From contig CAVWBQ010000044.1 in NCBI GenBank assembly GCA_963753225.1, positions 124,001 to 188,000 on the forward strand: a DNA stretch of 64,000 bases. The letters run 5' to 3'. Source of the stretch: Palsa-504 sp963753225. Its GTDB lineage: Bacteria > Actinomycetota > Actinomycetes > Streptosporangiales > Streptosporangiaceae. Both the position numbers and the translations under genes were made by a program. The notes beneath the pieces are model-generated. The model searched no databases. It had not been told where the DNA came from and saw only the letters and a list, made by a program, of their open reading frames with translations. Of the stretch, positions 45,048-53,010 are shown piece after piece. Position 1 is the first letter of the stretch; every line of letters starts with the position of its first letter.

Positions 45048-45300
45048 GCGCCTCGGAGGGTTCGGCGCAGGCCTGCGCGATCTCCTCCAGCGCCAGGCCG
45101 AGCGCCCCGGCCAGCGCGGCCACGGTGAAGAAGGCGGGGGTGGCGATGCGGCCGGTCTCGATCTTGCGCAGCGTTTCCGCGGGAACGCCGGAGACGGCCG
45201 CGATCTCGGCCATGCTGCGCGTCCCGCGCGCCCCGCGCAGCAGCATGCCGAGCCGCTGGCCCCGCTCGTGTTCCAGGCGGCTCAGTGGCGGTCGGACCAT
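45037..45300 (-). CDS. Small XRE-family (Cro/CI-type) regulator
   Basis: About 87 residues, essentially one helix-turn-helix: LLRGARGTRSMAEIAAVSGV followed by PAETLRKIETGRIATPAFFT. The ATG at 45300 has TACTAT 6 bases upstream on the minus strand, so the mRNA is probably leaderless. It diverges from the methionine aminopeptidase gene with only 51 bases between them, and a perfect palindrome ATACCGGTAT lies between the two -10 boxes. It is therefore likely to control itself and the aminopeptidase. Confidence 0.88.
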   Translation of the reverse strand: MVRPPLSRLEHERGQRLGMLLRGARGTRSMAEIAAVSGVPAETLRKIETGRIATPAFFTVAALAGALGLALEEIAQACAEPSEALSA

Positions 45301-45306
45301 ACCGTG

Positions 45307-45325
45307 ATAGTAATACCGGTATAGT
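45307..45325. promoter_or_regulatory. Divergent XRE/map promoters with shared palindrome
   Basis: Minus-strand TACTAT occupies 45312-45307, the palindrome ATACCGGTAT 45313-45322 and plus-strand TATAGT 45320-45325. The palindrome touches both -10 boxes, so binding should affect both genes. The map mRNA then carries AAAGGGAGGTG before its start. Confidence 0.65.
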
Positions 45326-45351
45326 TATCCCGCAAAGGGAGGTGCAGGCCG

Positions 45352-46119
45352 GTGGTCGAGATCAAGACACCCGCGGAGATCGAGGCGATGCGCGGCGCCG
45401 GGCAGGTGGTCGCGCAGATCCTGGCCGCCGTGCGGGACCAGGCCAAGGCCGGGATGCGGACGGCCGAACTGGACGAGGTAGCCATGGGCGTGCTGGCCCG
45501 GGCCGGGGCCTACTCGCCGTTCCTGAACTACCAGCCCGGCTTCGCCCCGATCCCGTTCCCGGCGACCATCTGCACCTCGGTGAACGACGCCGCGCTGCAC
45601 GGCATCCCCGGCCGGTACAAGCTGGCCGACGGCGACCTGCTCAGCGTGGACTGCGGCGCCGTGCTGGACGGCTGGACGGCCGACGCGGCGGTCTCGTTCA
45701 CCATCGGTACGCCGCGCCCGGCCGACAAGCGGCTGATCGACGTCACCAGGGACGCGCTGCGCGCGGGCATCGCCGCCGCCGTTCCCGGCGCGCGGATCGG
45801 GGACATCTCCGCCGCCATCGGCGCGGTCGGCCGCGCCGCGGGCTACGGGATCTGCACCGACTTCGGCGGCCACGGGGTCGGCCGGTCCATGCACGAAGAC
45901 CCGTCGGTCCCCAACGAGGGCCCGGCCGGGCGCGGCGTCCGGCTCGTCCCCGGGCTGGTCATCGCCATCGAGCCGTGGTTCCTGGCCGGCGGCAGGGACA
46001 TGTACCGGATCGACCGCGACGGCTGGACTATCCGCAGCGGTGACGGCAGCCGGGCGGCGCACGCCGAGCACACGGTGGCCGTCACCAAGGGCGGCCCGCA
46101 GGTCCTCACCGTCCTTTAG
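45352..46119 (+). CDS. map: Type I methionine aminopeptidase
   Basis: About 255 residues. The five metal ligands are visible: Asp in LSVDCG, Asp in GWTADAA eleven residues later, His in GHGVG, Glu in AIEPW and Glu in HAEHT. The GTG at 45352 has AAAGGGAGGTG upstream. Length and the missing N-terminal extension fit a MetAP Ia. The gene has its own XRE regulator, unlike the housekeeping copy usually found beside secY or ispG, so this is probably a second, regulated MetAP. Confidence 0.93.
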   Translation: MVEIKTPAEIEAMRGAGQVVAQILAAVRDQAKAGMRTAELDEVAMGVLARAGAYSPFLNYQPGFAPIPFPATICTSVNDAALHGIPGRYKLADGDLLSVDCGAVLDGWTADAAVSFTIGTPRPADKRLIDVTRDALRAGIAAAVPGARIGDISAAIGAVGRAAGYGICTDFGGHGVGRSMHEDPSVPNEGPAGRGVRLVPGLVIAIEPWFLAGGRDMYRIDRDGWTIRSGDGSRAAHAEHTVAVTKGGPQVLTVL

Positions 46120-46289
46120 TACCGAACGACCCCGGCGCGTGCCCTTGCGCCGCCGTGCCCTGACCCTTCGCCAGGCCGGCCTGGCCCGCCCGCGGGTGGG
46201 CTTCCGCCGGGTCGTGGCGCTGGACCTCGGCCCCATGACCAGCAAGGCAGGCGGTTCATCTCCGTGTCCGCCCCGCATACGCTGAGTTG

Positions 46290-46946
46290 ATGCAGCTAGT
46301 GTCAGGGTCGCTGCGCCGGCCGACCGCGATGCTGGTGGCGGCCTGCTTGGCGGCGATGGTGGTGACCGCGGCGCGCCTCCCCGGTTTCGGGCTGCCGGCA
46401 TGGCTCGACGCGACGTTCGACCCGCGGCTCCAGGCGCTCCAGGGCCGGTTTCCCTGGCTGCTGAACTGGCTGCCCCACTTGGGCGAGCTGATACCGGTGA
46501 CCGTGATGACGTTCACGCTGATGCTGTCGTGCGCGATCACCCGACAGTGGCGGGGAGCCGTGCTGACGGCCGTGGCAGTGCCCGTCGCGATCGGGCTTAC
46601 CGATTACGTGCTCAAGCCGTCCGTCGGCGAGGCCATCGGGCAGGCCTTTCCCAGCGGACATGCCACCAGCAGCTTCGCGCTGGCGACCATCTTCGCCGTC
46701 CTGCTCGCCAGCCCGCCGTGCCGCCGCGTGCCTGGCGGCGTCCGGCTGCTGCTCGCGCTCATGGCGGTCCTGCTGGCGGCGGCCGTCGCGGCCGCCATGG
46801 TGGCCATCGGGTCGCACACCTTCACCGATGCCGTGGGCGGCGCCGCGTTCGGCACCGGCGTGGTCCTGGCCTGTGCGTTCAGCCTCGATGCGCTGGGCAG
46901 CCTGCGGCTGCGAGAACCAGCGGCGCCACCTCCTCCTGCCGGGTGA
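46290..46946 (+). CDS. PAP2-family membrane phosphatase
   Basis: About 218 residues with five to six hydrophobic segments. The phosphatase motifs are KPSVGEAIGQAFPSGHATSS (the PSGH core with its catalytic His) and GSHTFTDAVGG (the distal His/Asp motif). The first-motif Arg is less clear. It probably dephosphorylates a lipid such as phosphatidate or an undecaprenyl-phosphate on the outer face. TACGCT 6 bases before the ATG at 46290 suggests a leaderless message. It overlaps the convergent phosphodiesterase gene by 68 bases at the 3' end. Confidence 0.88.
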   Translation: MQLVSGSLRRPTAMLVAACLAAMVVTAARLPGFGLPAWLDATFDPRLQALQGRFPWLLNWLPHLGELIPVTVMTFTLMLSCAITRQWRGAVLTAVAVPVAIGLTDYVLKPSVGEAIGQAFPSGHATSSFALATIFAVLLASPPCRRVPGGVRLLLALMAVLLAAAVAAAMVAIGSHTFTDAVGGAAFGTGVVLACAFSLDALGSLRLREPAAPPPPAG

Positions 46947-47739
46947 TCAGCGGCGGGGCGCCCGGCCGGATGCCGGGGCCCGCGGCGGTCGCCCATGCGG
47001 TCGCGACCTCGGGCTCGCGGCCGCCGTGCCCGCCCTCCTCCAGGTGCCCGTGGTCGGTGACCACCACGATGGTCCAGTCTTCATCCGGGCCGGACGGCCG
47101 GGAGCGGACCGCCGCCACGAGCCGTCCGACCCGCTGGTCGGTGGCCCGAAGGGCCGCCCGGTAGGCGGCTCCAGAGCCGGTGGCGTGCCCGGCGAAATCG
47201 ACGGCGCCGAGGTAGACGAACGACACCCGGGGCGCCGGTCCGGCCAGGATCGCCGCGGCGCGCGCCGTGGTGGCCTCGTCGGCGGCATCCCACGCGGCCA
47301 GGACTGCCTCCCCGCTGGCTTCCCTGGCGGTGTCGAAGGCCAGGCCGGTCTTTGGCACGGCGGTGAACTCGCGCGTGCTGGCCTCCGCGAACAGCGGTCC
47401 GCCGTCCTCGGGCAGCGCCAGCGGCGGCCACCCGCTGACCGCGAGCAGCGTGGGCAGCCCGGCCCGGGTGGCCAGGGTCACGAAGTCGGGGTGCTCGGCC
47501 AGTCGGTGGCCGGTCAGGTCGTTGCCGGTGATGCCGTGTCCGGCCACCCCGGTGCCGGTGGCGATCGTCGCCCAGCACGGCCCGGACCAGGTCGGCGTGG
47601 CCTCGTCCACCGGGACCGGGGCCAGGAAGCCGGCCTGCCCGAGCGCCCAGACCGACGGCGCGCTATCCGGCCCCAGGAAGTCGAACCGGACCCCGTCCAT
47701 CCCGACGACCATGACGTGCCCGCCATCGGGCGCGCTCAT
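46879..47739 (-). CDS. Type I phosphodiesterase / nucleotide-pyrophosphatase family protein
   Basis: About 286 residues from the ATG at 47739, which begins the conserved core. VVGMDGVRFDFL with the metal Asp, a nucleophile-region TPTWSGPCWATIATG, VAGHGITGNDLTGHRL and VVVTDHGHLEEGGHG are the alkaline-phosphatase-superfamily metal motifs. No signal peptide is evident. The frame extends upstream but without sense. Its substrate may be a nucleotide or phosphodiester. The 3' overlap with the PAP2 gene is tail to tail. Confidence 0.85.
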   Translation of the reverse strand: MSAPDGGHVMVVGMDGVRFDFLGPDSAPSVWALGQAGFLAPVPVDEATPTWSGPCWATIATGTGVAGHGITGNDLTGHRLAEHPDFVTLATRAGLPTLLAVSGWPPLALPEDGGPLFAEASTREFTAVPKTGLAFDTAREASGEAVLAAWDAADEATTARAAAILAGPAPRVSFVYLGAVDFAGHATGSGAAYRAALRATDQRVGRLVAAVRSRPSGPDEDWTIVVVTDHGHLEEGGHGGREPEVATAWATAAGPGIRPGAPPLITRQEEVAPLVLAAAGCPAHRG

Positions 47740-47945
47740 TGCGGCAGTTCCGTGCCGGCACTTTCGGCGCAGTGCCCGCCGGTGCCGGTGGCTGCCGGGT
47801 CGTCGCTGACCGCCTGGCAGGCCTGCGTCACCGGCGCCAGCGACATGTCGTCCGGCGCGGCCATCAGCCCGAGCCCGTGATGAACACGCGAGACACCAGA
47901 CTCCCTCCGGCGCTCCCGCGTAGGCTCTATCCGGAAGGGAGCACG

Positions 47946-48221
47946 ATGTCATCCTCACCGGAGTCACCGCACCTCGACAACCGCCACCGGAACACGCTGC
48001 GCCAGATCTTCGAGCACCCCGTAAGCCACAACATCGAGTGGCACGCGGTGACCTCGCTGCTCGACGCGATCGGCACTGTCACCGTCCATGGCGGCAAGGT
48101 CACCATCACTGTCGGCGCCGAGCGCCAGATCTTCGACCATCCGGTCGGCAAGGACGTCGACGCCCAGATGGTCGTCGACCTGCGCCGCATGCTCACCGCC
48201 GCCGGCTACACCCCCTCCTGA
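47946..48221 (+). CDS. Small HicA-like protein with an internal duplication
   Basis: About 91 residues. The ATG at 47946 is preceded by GGAAGGGAG. The chain contains two similar segments: RQIFEHPVSHNIEWHAVTSL and RQIFDHPVGKDVDAQMVVDL, separated by a strand-like VTVHGGKVTITVG. A His-containing helix and short strands resemble the HicA/dsRBD fold, but the catalytic His-rich loop of HicA is not certain and no HicB antitoxin is adjacent. Conserved small proteins of this kind occur in actinomycetes with unknown function. Confidence 0.7.
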   Translation: MSSSPESPHLDNRHRNTLRQIFEHPVSHNIEWHAVTSLLDAIGTVTVHGGKVTITVGAERQIFDHPVGKDVDAQMVVDLRRMLTAAGYTPS

Positions 48222-48386
48222 ACCCCGGCTGGGCCGGAACCACAGCACCGGACCGCCCGCCCCGGACCGCCCGCCCCGGCCCGGCCATGTCCTCGTCGGC
48301 CGGCTCCCGCCGCAGCCGCCCGAACTCCTCCTATGGCACCGCGCGGGCCCACATGTCAAGATCGGTTAGATCGACAGTGCCCGGAT

Positions 48387-48404
48387 CTATGCCACGGGGC
48401 ATAG
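48387..48404. terminator. Short perfect hairpin
   Basis: CTATGCC-(acgg)-GGCATAG is a 7-bp perfect stem with a 4-base loop in the gap between the HicA-like gene and the glutamine amidotransferase. A second inverted repeat GTTTGG-CA-CCAAAC follows at 48412-48425. They could be a terminator and an operator, respectively. Confidence 0.4.
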
Positions 48405-48463
48405 CCAGATAGTTTGGCACCAAACGAACAGGCCCCGCAACGGCGGGTGAGAGGCTGGGCAAG

Positions 48464-49141
48464 ATGCGGGTGGTCGTAGTCAGGCACCACGACATTGATT
48501 CGGCCGGCTTCATCGCCGACGCGTTCGAGGCGCGCGGTGCCTCGCTGGCCGTGCACCTCTTCCCCGATGAAGGCCCGCTGCCCGCGCTCGACGGCGCGGA
48601 CCACGTGATCGTGCTCGGCGCGGTCAGCTCGGTCAACGACCCGGATCCCTGGATCGCCGAGGAGCTGGCCTGGCTGCGCGCGGCCGACGCGGCGGGAGTG
48701 CCGGTGCTCGGGATCTGCTTCGGCGCGCAGGCGCTGTGCGCGGCGCTGGGCGGCCGGGTCGAGGCGATGGCGGGCAAGGAGGTCGGCTGGTTCGCGGTCG
48801 AGTCGGCCGACGAGGACGCGGTCCCTGCCGGTCCCTGGCTGGAGTTCCACAACGACCGCTGCCTGCTGCCCGCCGACGCCACTGTGCTGGCCCGCAACGA
48901 CGCCGCTGTACAGGCGTTCCGGATCGGCCGTCACCTGGCCGTCCAGTTCCACCCCGAGGTGGACGGCCCGCAGCTCAAGCGCTGGCTGGACGCGCACACA
49001 GACGCCGAAACCAGGCAGCTCGGAATCGACTCCGACCAGTTCCTGGCCGACACCATCCGCGAGGAGCCAGCCGCCCGGGCCCGGGCGGACCGGCTGGTCG
49101 CCGCGGCGCTGGACCTGAGGGACAGTCCAGACAATCGGTGA
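48464..49141 (+). CDS. Class I glutamine amidotransferase domain protein
   Basis: About 225 residues. The nucleophile elbow is VLGICFGAQAL with the Cys, and the His and Glu are in LAVQFHPEVDG. The length and single domain place it with free-standing GATase-like proteins, whose synthetase partner is not adjacent. Its ammonia acceptor is unknown; such proteins are annotated as GMP-synthase-like but lack the ATP-pyrophosphatase domain. It is followed after 55 bases by an XRE regulator with its own probable promoter. Confidence 0.87.
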   Translation: MRVVVVRHHDIDSAGFIADAFEARGASLAVHLFPDEGPLPALDGADHVIVLGAVSSVNDPDPWIAEELAWLRAADAAGVPVLGICFGAQALCAALGGRVEAMAGKEVGWFAVESADEDAVPAGPWLEFHNDRCLLPADATVLARNDAAVQAFRIGRHLAVQFHPEVDGPQLKRWLDAHTDAETRQLGIDSDQFLADTIREEPAARARADRLVAAALDLRDSPDNR

Positions 49142-49196
49142 CAGCGCCGGACACAGCCTGTCCCGGCGGAACTCCCGGCCGTTACCATAACCCCCT

Positions 49197-50741
49197 ATGT
49201 CATCCGAACTCGCTGCCTGGCTGCGCCGGCAGCGCGAGGATCGCGGCTGGACGAGAACCGAGCTCGCCCGCCAGCTCATCCGGGCGGCCCGGGCCCGGGG
49301 CGACACGTCGATGCCAGGGGCCGACAACATCAGCCACAACATCTACCGCTGGGAGCGCGGCGCGGTCGCCCCGGCCGAGCGCTACAAGCTGCTGTACTGC
49401 GGCGCGTTCGGCATCCCGTTCGGCCAGTTCGGCCCGGGTCGCGGACAGGGGCCGCCGGCGGGCATGGTCGACAATGGCCCGGGGGTCCCCGCCGCCTCCG
49501 CCTACCGTGGACTGCCATCGTCCGATTCGGCAGTGCCCAATTCGGCCCTGGCCGATCCGGGCGCGTCCGCGATCAGGCGAGAGGTGCTGATGGCCGCGCA
49601 CGAAGGCAGCGAGCACGCCGAGCGCGCGGAGCAGCGCGGCATCGGCGAGGCCACCCTGGAGCAGTTCCGCGCCGACACCGCCAGCCTGGCCGTGGCGTAC
49701 CTGACCGGCGATACGTTCGGCCTGTTCACCGAGATGCGCCGGGTCAGGAACCGGATCACCGAGGCGCTCGGCCGGCGGCAGTGGCCGCGCGACGCCGCCG
49801 AGCTCTACCTGCTGGCAGGCTGCCTGTCCGCGTTAATGGCCGCGGCCGCCGTCAACCTCGGCTACCCGCAGGAGGCCGGCGAGCTGACCCGGGCGGGCTG
49901 GGCCTACGCCACGATCATCGACCACCGCCCGCTGATGGCCAGGCTGCGGCTGTGCGCGGCCTACGCCGCGTTCTGGAGCGGGCACCCGGAAGCCGCGTCC
50001 GACCTCGTCCGCAGCGGGCTCGGCTTCCTGGCCGATGGCCAGGGCGCGGCGCACCTGCACCTGTTCGGCGGCCTGGCCGCGGCCCGCCGCGGCGACGCCG
50101 CGAGCGCGCGCCAGGCCATCGCGGCCGCGCGCGACGCCAGGGACCGCGATCACCGCGACGAGCTACTCGAGATCGGCGGCGAGTTCGGCTTCTCCCTGGC
50201 CACCCATTCCTACTACGCGGGCTTCGTCCTGGCCGAAGCCGCCCGTGATTCGGAACCCCGTGATTCGGAACCCCGTGATTCGAAGCCCCGTGATTCGAAG
50301 CCCCGTGATTCGAAGCCCCGTGATTCGAAGCTGAGCGCCGAAGCGGCCGCCGAACTCGAGGCCGCCACCGCCCGGTACGCGGCCGGACCTGGCCCGGGCG
50401 AGCAGCACAGCCGCCGGTGCCGGATGCTCGCGCACACCGACCTGGCCATCGTACGGCTGCGGACGGGCGCGCTGGACGCCGCGATCGAGGCCATGAAGCC
50501 GGTGCTGGCGCTGCCGCCGGGCGAGCGCACGGCCGTGCAGGGCCAGCGGCTGTCGGTGGCACGAGCCGAACTGGCCCGGCCGGTCTACCGTGGCTCGGGC
50601 CAGGCCCGCGGCCTGGACGAGCAGCTGGCCGCGTTCGCCCCCGCCGGACTCGGACGGCTGCCAGCTCAGGAGGTGCCAGCTCAGGAGGTGCCAGCTCAGG
50701 AGTTGCCTGATCAGGAGTTGCCTGGTCAGGACCGGCCCTGA
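49197..50741 (+). CDS. XRE-family regulator with TPR-like sensor and repeat tracts
   Basis: About 514 residues. Residues 1-60 are a helix-turn-helix: LAAWLRRQREDRGWTRTELA, then NIYRWERGAVAPAERY. The middle (150-345) is a helical, TPR-like region with ELYLLAGCLSALMAAAAVNL and ARLRLCAAYAAFWSGHPEAA. Residues 350-379 are six copies of PRDSE/K made by a 15-bp tandem repeat, and the C-terminal 25 residues are five QEVPA-like copies from another 15-bp repeat. TACCAT 8 bases before the ATG suggests a leaderless mRNA. This architecture resembles actinomycete regulators of specialised metabolism or peptide response; the ligand is unknown. Confidence 0.88.
   Translation: MSSELAAWLRRQREDRGWTRTELARQLIRAARARGDTSMPGADNISHNIYRWERGAVAPAERYKLLYCGAFGIPFGQFGPGRGQGPPAGMVDNGPGVPAASAYRGLPSSDSAVPNSALADPGASAIRREVLMAAHEGSEHAERAEQRGIGEATLEQFRADTASLAVAYLTGDTFGLFTEMRRVRNRITEALGRRQWPRDAAELYLLAGCLSALMAAAAVNLGYPQEAGELTRAGWAYATIIDHRPLMARLRLCAAYAAFWSGHPEAASDLVRSGLGFLADGQGAAHLHLFGGLAAARRGDAASARQAIAAARDARDRDHRDELLEIGGEFGFSLATHSYYAGFVLAEAARDSEPRDSEPRDSKPRDSKPRDSKPRDSKLSAEAAAELEAATARYAAGPGPGEQHSRRCRMLAHTDLAIVRLRTGALDAAIEAMKPVLALPPGERTAVQGQRLSVARAELARPVYRGSGQARGLDEQLAAFAPAGLGRLPAQEVPAQEVPAQELPDQELPGQDRP
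50244..50333 (+). repeat. In-frame 15-bp tandem repeat, 6 units, in XRE-TPR gene
   Basis: Six units of CGTGATTCGGAACCC/CGTGATTCGAAGCCC encode RDSEP or RDSKP blocks. The two unit variants are grouped (two, then four), as expected from repeated slippage. Confidence 0.95.
50661..50735 (+). repeat. In-frame 15-bp tandem repeat, 5 units, at 3' end of XRE-TPR gene
   Basis: Five units related to CCAGCTCAGGAGGTG encode AQEVP, DQELP and GQDRP at the extreme C-terminus of the regulator. Confidence 0.9.
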
Positions 50742-51193
50742 CCGCTAATCCATACCGACAAGTGGGTCGGCTCGAGTGCGCGGGACACGATGCCGGTCAG
50801 GTCGTCGCGGACCGAGTTCAGGTCGACCGTGTCCTTCAGCCGGGCGGCGAAGGCGGCTGCGAGCTGGTCGGCGTCGTACCGGGCGCGATTGAACTGCCGG
50901 TCCACCCGCATCTGCACCCGCCGCCGTACCGGGTTGAACAGGGCCGCGGCGATCAGCGTGGCGGCGGCCACCGCCACCGGGGTGTGCAAGCGGAGCACCT
51001 GGGTGGCCAGGAGCACCGGCCCGGCGTACACCCCGACTAGCAGGCCGGTGACGATCGCGTACGCCACGGTACGGGAGATGATCCGGTCGATGTCGTAGAG
51101 CCGGTAGCGCAGCACGGCGATGCCGATGGCCACCGGGATCAGCGCGGCGGCCCCGCTGCCCATCGCGTTCTGCAGGTTGGTGGCCGCCGGCGG
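50726..51193 (-). pseudogene. C-terminal remnant of a multi-pass sensor protein
   Basis: From about 51190 leftward the frame reads GAAALIPVAIGIAVLRYRLYDIDRIISRTVAYAI, two hydrophobic segments and then VRRRVQMRVDRQFNRARYDA up to HLSVWISG. This is the characteristic end of large actinobacterial 7TM-type sensor proteins whose N-terminal helices and effector are missing here. The frame runs directly into the 5'-side thioesterase stop. An ATG at 51163 could give a 145-residue membrane protein, but truncation is more likely. (Segment given in pieces: RYRLYDIDRIISRT is the key motif.). Confidence 0.65.
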
Positions 51194-51634
51194 TCAGCCG
51201 CTGATACCGGGACGGTCGAACACGGCGGTCAAGGTGGCCTGCATGACCGCGAACGGCCGCTTGTCGCCGTCGGCGAACGCCTCGCCGCGGCAGACGATCA
51301 GGGTGCGGCCCGCCCGCACCACCTCGCCGGTGATCGTGAACCGCTCCCCGGCCGGCGGGGCGAGCAGGTTGATCGTGTAGCTCGCGGTCAGCACGGCGGC
51401 GTCCGCCGGCATCACGCTGAACGCCGCGTACCCGCACGCGGTGTCCAGCACCGAGGCCACCGCCCCGGCGTGCAGGAACCCGTGCTGCTGGGTGAACAGG
51501 TCGTCGTGCGGCAGCGACATCTCGACCCTGCCCGGCTCGACCGAGGTGACCTCGACGCCGAGCGTGCTCATCATTGCCTGGCGGTCGAAGCTGGCCCGCA
51601 CCCGGGCCAGCATCGCCTCGGTCGTCTCCGTCAC
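51194..51634 (-). CDS. PaaI-type hot-dog thioesterase
   Basis: About 146 residues. The central helix and catalytic region HGFLHAGAVASVLDTACGYA is the PaaI/YdiI motif HGG...D, here with HAG, and ASYTINLLAPPAGE forms the following strands. Acyl-CoA or aromatic-CoA thioesters are probable substrates. The GTG at 51634 overlaps the stop of the small upstream gene (GTGA), so the two are coupled. Downstream lies the truncated sensor. Confidence 0.9.
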   Translation of the reverse strand: MTETTEAMLARVRASFDRQAMMSTLGVEVTSVEPGRVEMSLPHDDLFTQQHGFLHAGAVASVLDTACGYAAFSVMPADAAVLTASYTINLLAPPAGERFTITGEVVRAGRTLIVCRGEAFADGDKRPFAVMQATLTAVFDRPGISG

Positions 51635-51822
51635 CCGCTGATTGTGACACCGAAGGCCCGCAGGCCGCGCAGCGCCCGCGCCGGGCGGGTAGCCCGCCGC
51701 CAGAGCTGCGACGTCCGGGCGGCCATCCGGCCCAGCTGCTCGTCGGCCCGCCGCTGCTCGGCCGCGCTCATCCGGCGCTCGGCCTGGTGCTGCAGGGTCA
51801 TGTCGTAGATCATCATCGTCAT
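51631..51822 (-). CDS. Small conserved-looking basic protein of unknown function
   Basis: About 63 residues from the ATG at 51822, which has GAGGACGTG upstream. The first half is helical with Met/Gln/Glu (MIYDMTLQHQAERRM) and the second is Arg-rich (LWRRATRPARALRG). It overlaps the thioesterase start by 4 bases. No known domain is seen; the coupling suggests a shared message. Confidence 0.6.
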   Translation of the reverse strand: MTMMIYDMTLQHQAERRMSAAEQRRADEQLGRMAARTSQLWRRATRPARALRGLRAFGVTISG

Positions 51823-51908
51823 CACGTCCTCGTGTTCTCGCCTGTCTGGCCGGTCACCAAGACGACGAGCGGGCGCGCCCCGGATGGACAGGCGACAGGA
51901 ATGTCGCG

Positions 51909-51942
51909 GACGTTTCCGCGGAAACGTCGCGCGCAATTGCGC
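51909..51942. promoter_or_regulatory. Two adjacent perfect palindromes
   Basis: GACGTTTCCGCGGAAACGTC (20 bp, 51909-51928) and GCGCAATTGCGC (12 bp, 51931-51942) are both perfect and two bases apart. They lie 87 bases upstream of the small gene and thioesterase, in the gap left of the methyltransferase gene, so they could be operator sites. No regulator gene is next to them. Confidence 0.5.
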
Positions 51943-52094
51943 AGAATGCCCCCAGCTGCGCTTCAGTCATACCTGGCCCCGTCAGTACCGGGCCCCGATT
52001 GGTTTGGATACCACAACCATTGTCCTCAGGGCACAGTGCGGTTCAACTTGTTTTTAGCCACGGTGAGCCGCCGGGAGGATGCCGGGAGCGCCGC

Positions 52095-52907
52095 CTACGG
52101 CTTGCGCGCGACGCCGCCCCACAGGCTGGTCGGCCCCTCGGCCTCTATCGCCGACTCCGGGCGCCACTCGGTGACCTTCACCACGCCGGGTTCGAGTAGC
52201 TCCAGGCCATCGAAGAAGCTCGCGACCACCTCGCGGGTGCGCCCTACGTGGTTGCCCTCGGCCAGGTGCTGGTTCATCCGCCGGATCATCTCGGCCATCG
52301 CCTCCGGCGAGATGTCGCTGGCCGCGTGGGAGATGGTGATATAGCTGCCGGACGGGACGGCGTTCAGCAGCCGGGCCACGATCTGCCGCGCCTCGTTCAG
52401 ATTCGGGATGTAGTGCAGGATGGCCAGCAGCATGATGGCGACCGGCTGGCCGAAGTCCAGGGTGCCCGCCGCCTGCTCGAGGATCTGGTCCGTGTTCCGC
52501 AGGTCGGCGTCGAGGTACGCGGTGACGCCCTCCGGGCTGCTGGTCAGCAGCGCGCGGGCGTGCGACAGCACCAGCGGGTCGTTGTCGACGTAGACGATGC
52601 GGCTCTGCGGCGCGACGGACTGGGCCACCTCGTGGGTGTTGCTGGCCGTGGGCAGCCCGGTGCCGAGGTCGAGGAACTGGCGGATGCCAGCCTCGGCGGT
52701 CAGGTACTTCACGCTGCGGGCCAGGAAGGCCCGGTTGGCCCGGGCCGAGGCGCGGATGGCGGGGTAAGCGGCGATGGTCTCCTCGCCGGCGATCCGGTCG
52801 GCCTCGAAGTTGTCCTTCCCGCCGAGCCAGTAGTCGTAGACCCGGGCCGGATGAGCCACCCGGGCGTCGAAGCCGTACAGCCCGCGCGAGCCCGATGTAT
52901 CCGCCAC
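52095..52907 (-). CDS. SAM-dependent methyltransferase, actinobacterial DUF574/Methyltransf_19 family
   Basis: About 270 residues. The N-terminal signature ARVAHPARVYDYWLGGKDNF and the SAM-binding FLDLGTGLPTASNTHEVAQ, then RIVYVDNDPLVLSHA identify the large actinomycete family often found in dozens of copies per genome. GAGGAGG lies upstream of the GTG start. Their substrates are mostly unknown. No partner gene is adjacent, and the gene diverges from the enolase-superfamily gene. Confidence 0.92.
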   Translation of the reverse strand: MADTSGSRGLYGFDARVAHPARVYDYWLGGKDNFEADRIAGEETIAAYPAIRASARANRAFLARSVKYLTAEAGIRQFLDLGTGLPTASNTHEVAQSVAPQSRIVYVDNDPLVLSHARALLTSSPEGVTAYLDADLRNTDQILEQAAGTLDFGQPVAIMLLAILHYIPNLNEARQIVARLLNAVPSGSYITISHAASDISPEAMAEMIRRMNQHLAEGNHVGRTREVVASFFDGLELLEPGVVKVTEWRPESAIEAEGPTSLWGGVARKP

Positions 52908-53010
52908 CGGTACGCCTCCTCACCTCCCCCACGCGCACCGTACATCATGGTGCCAACTGAGACGTTGACGGCAGGTTTCACGAGCTAGACCTGGTCTGAG
53001 GGAGGCTGAC

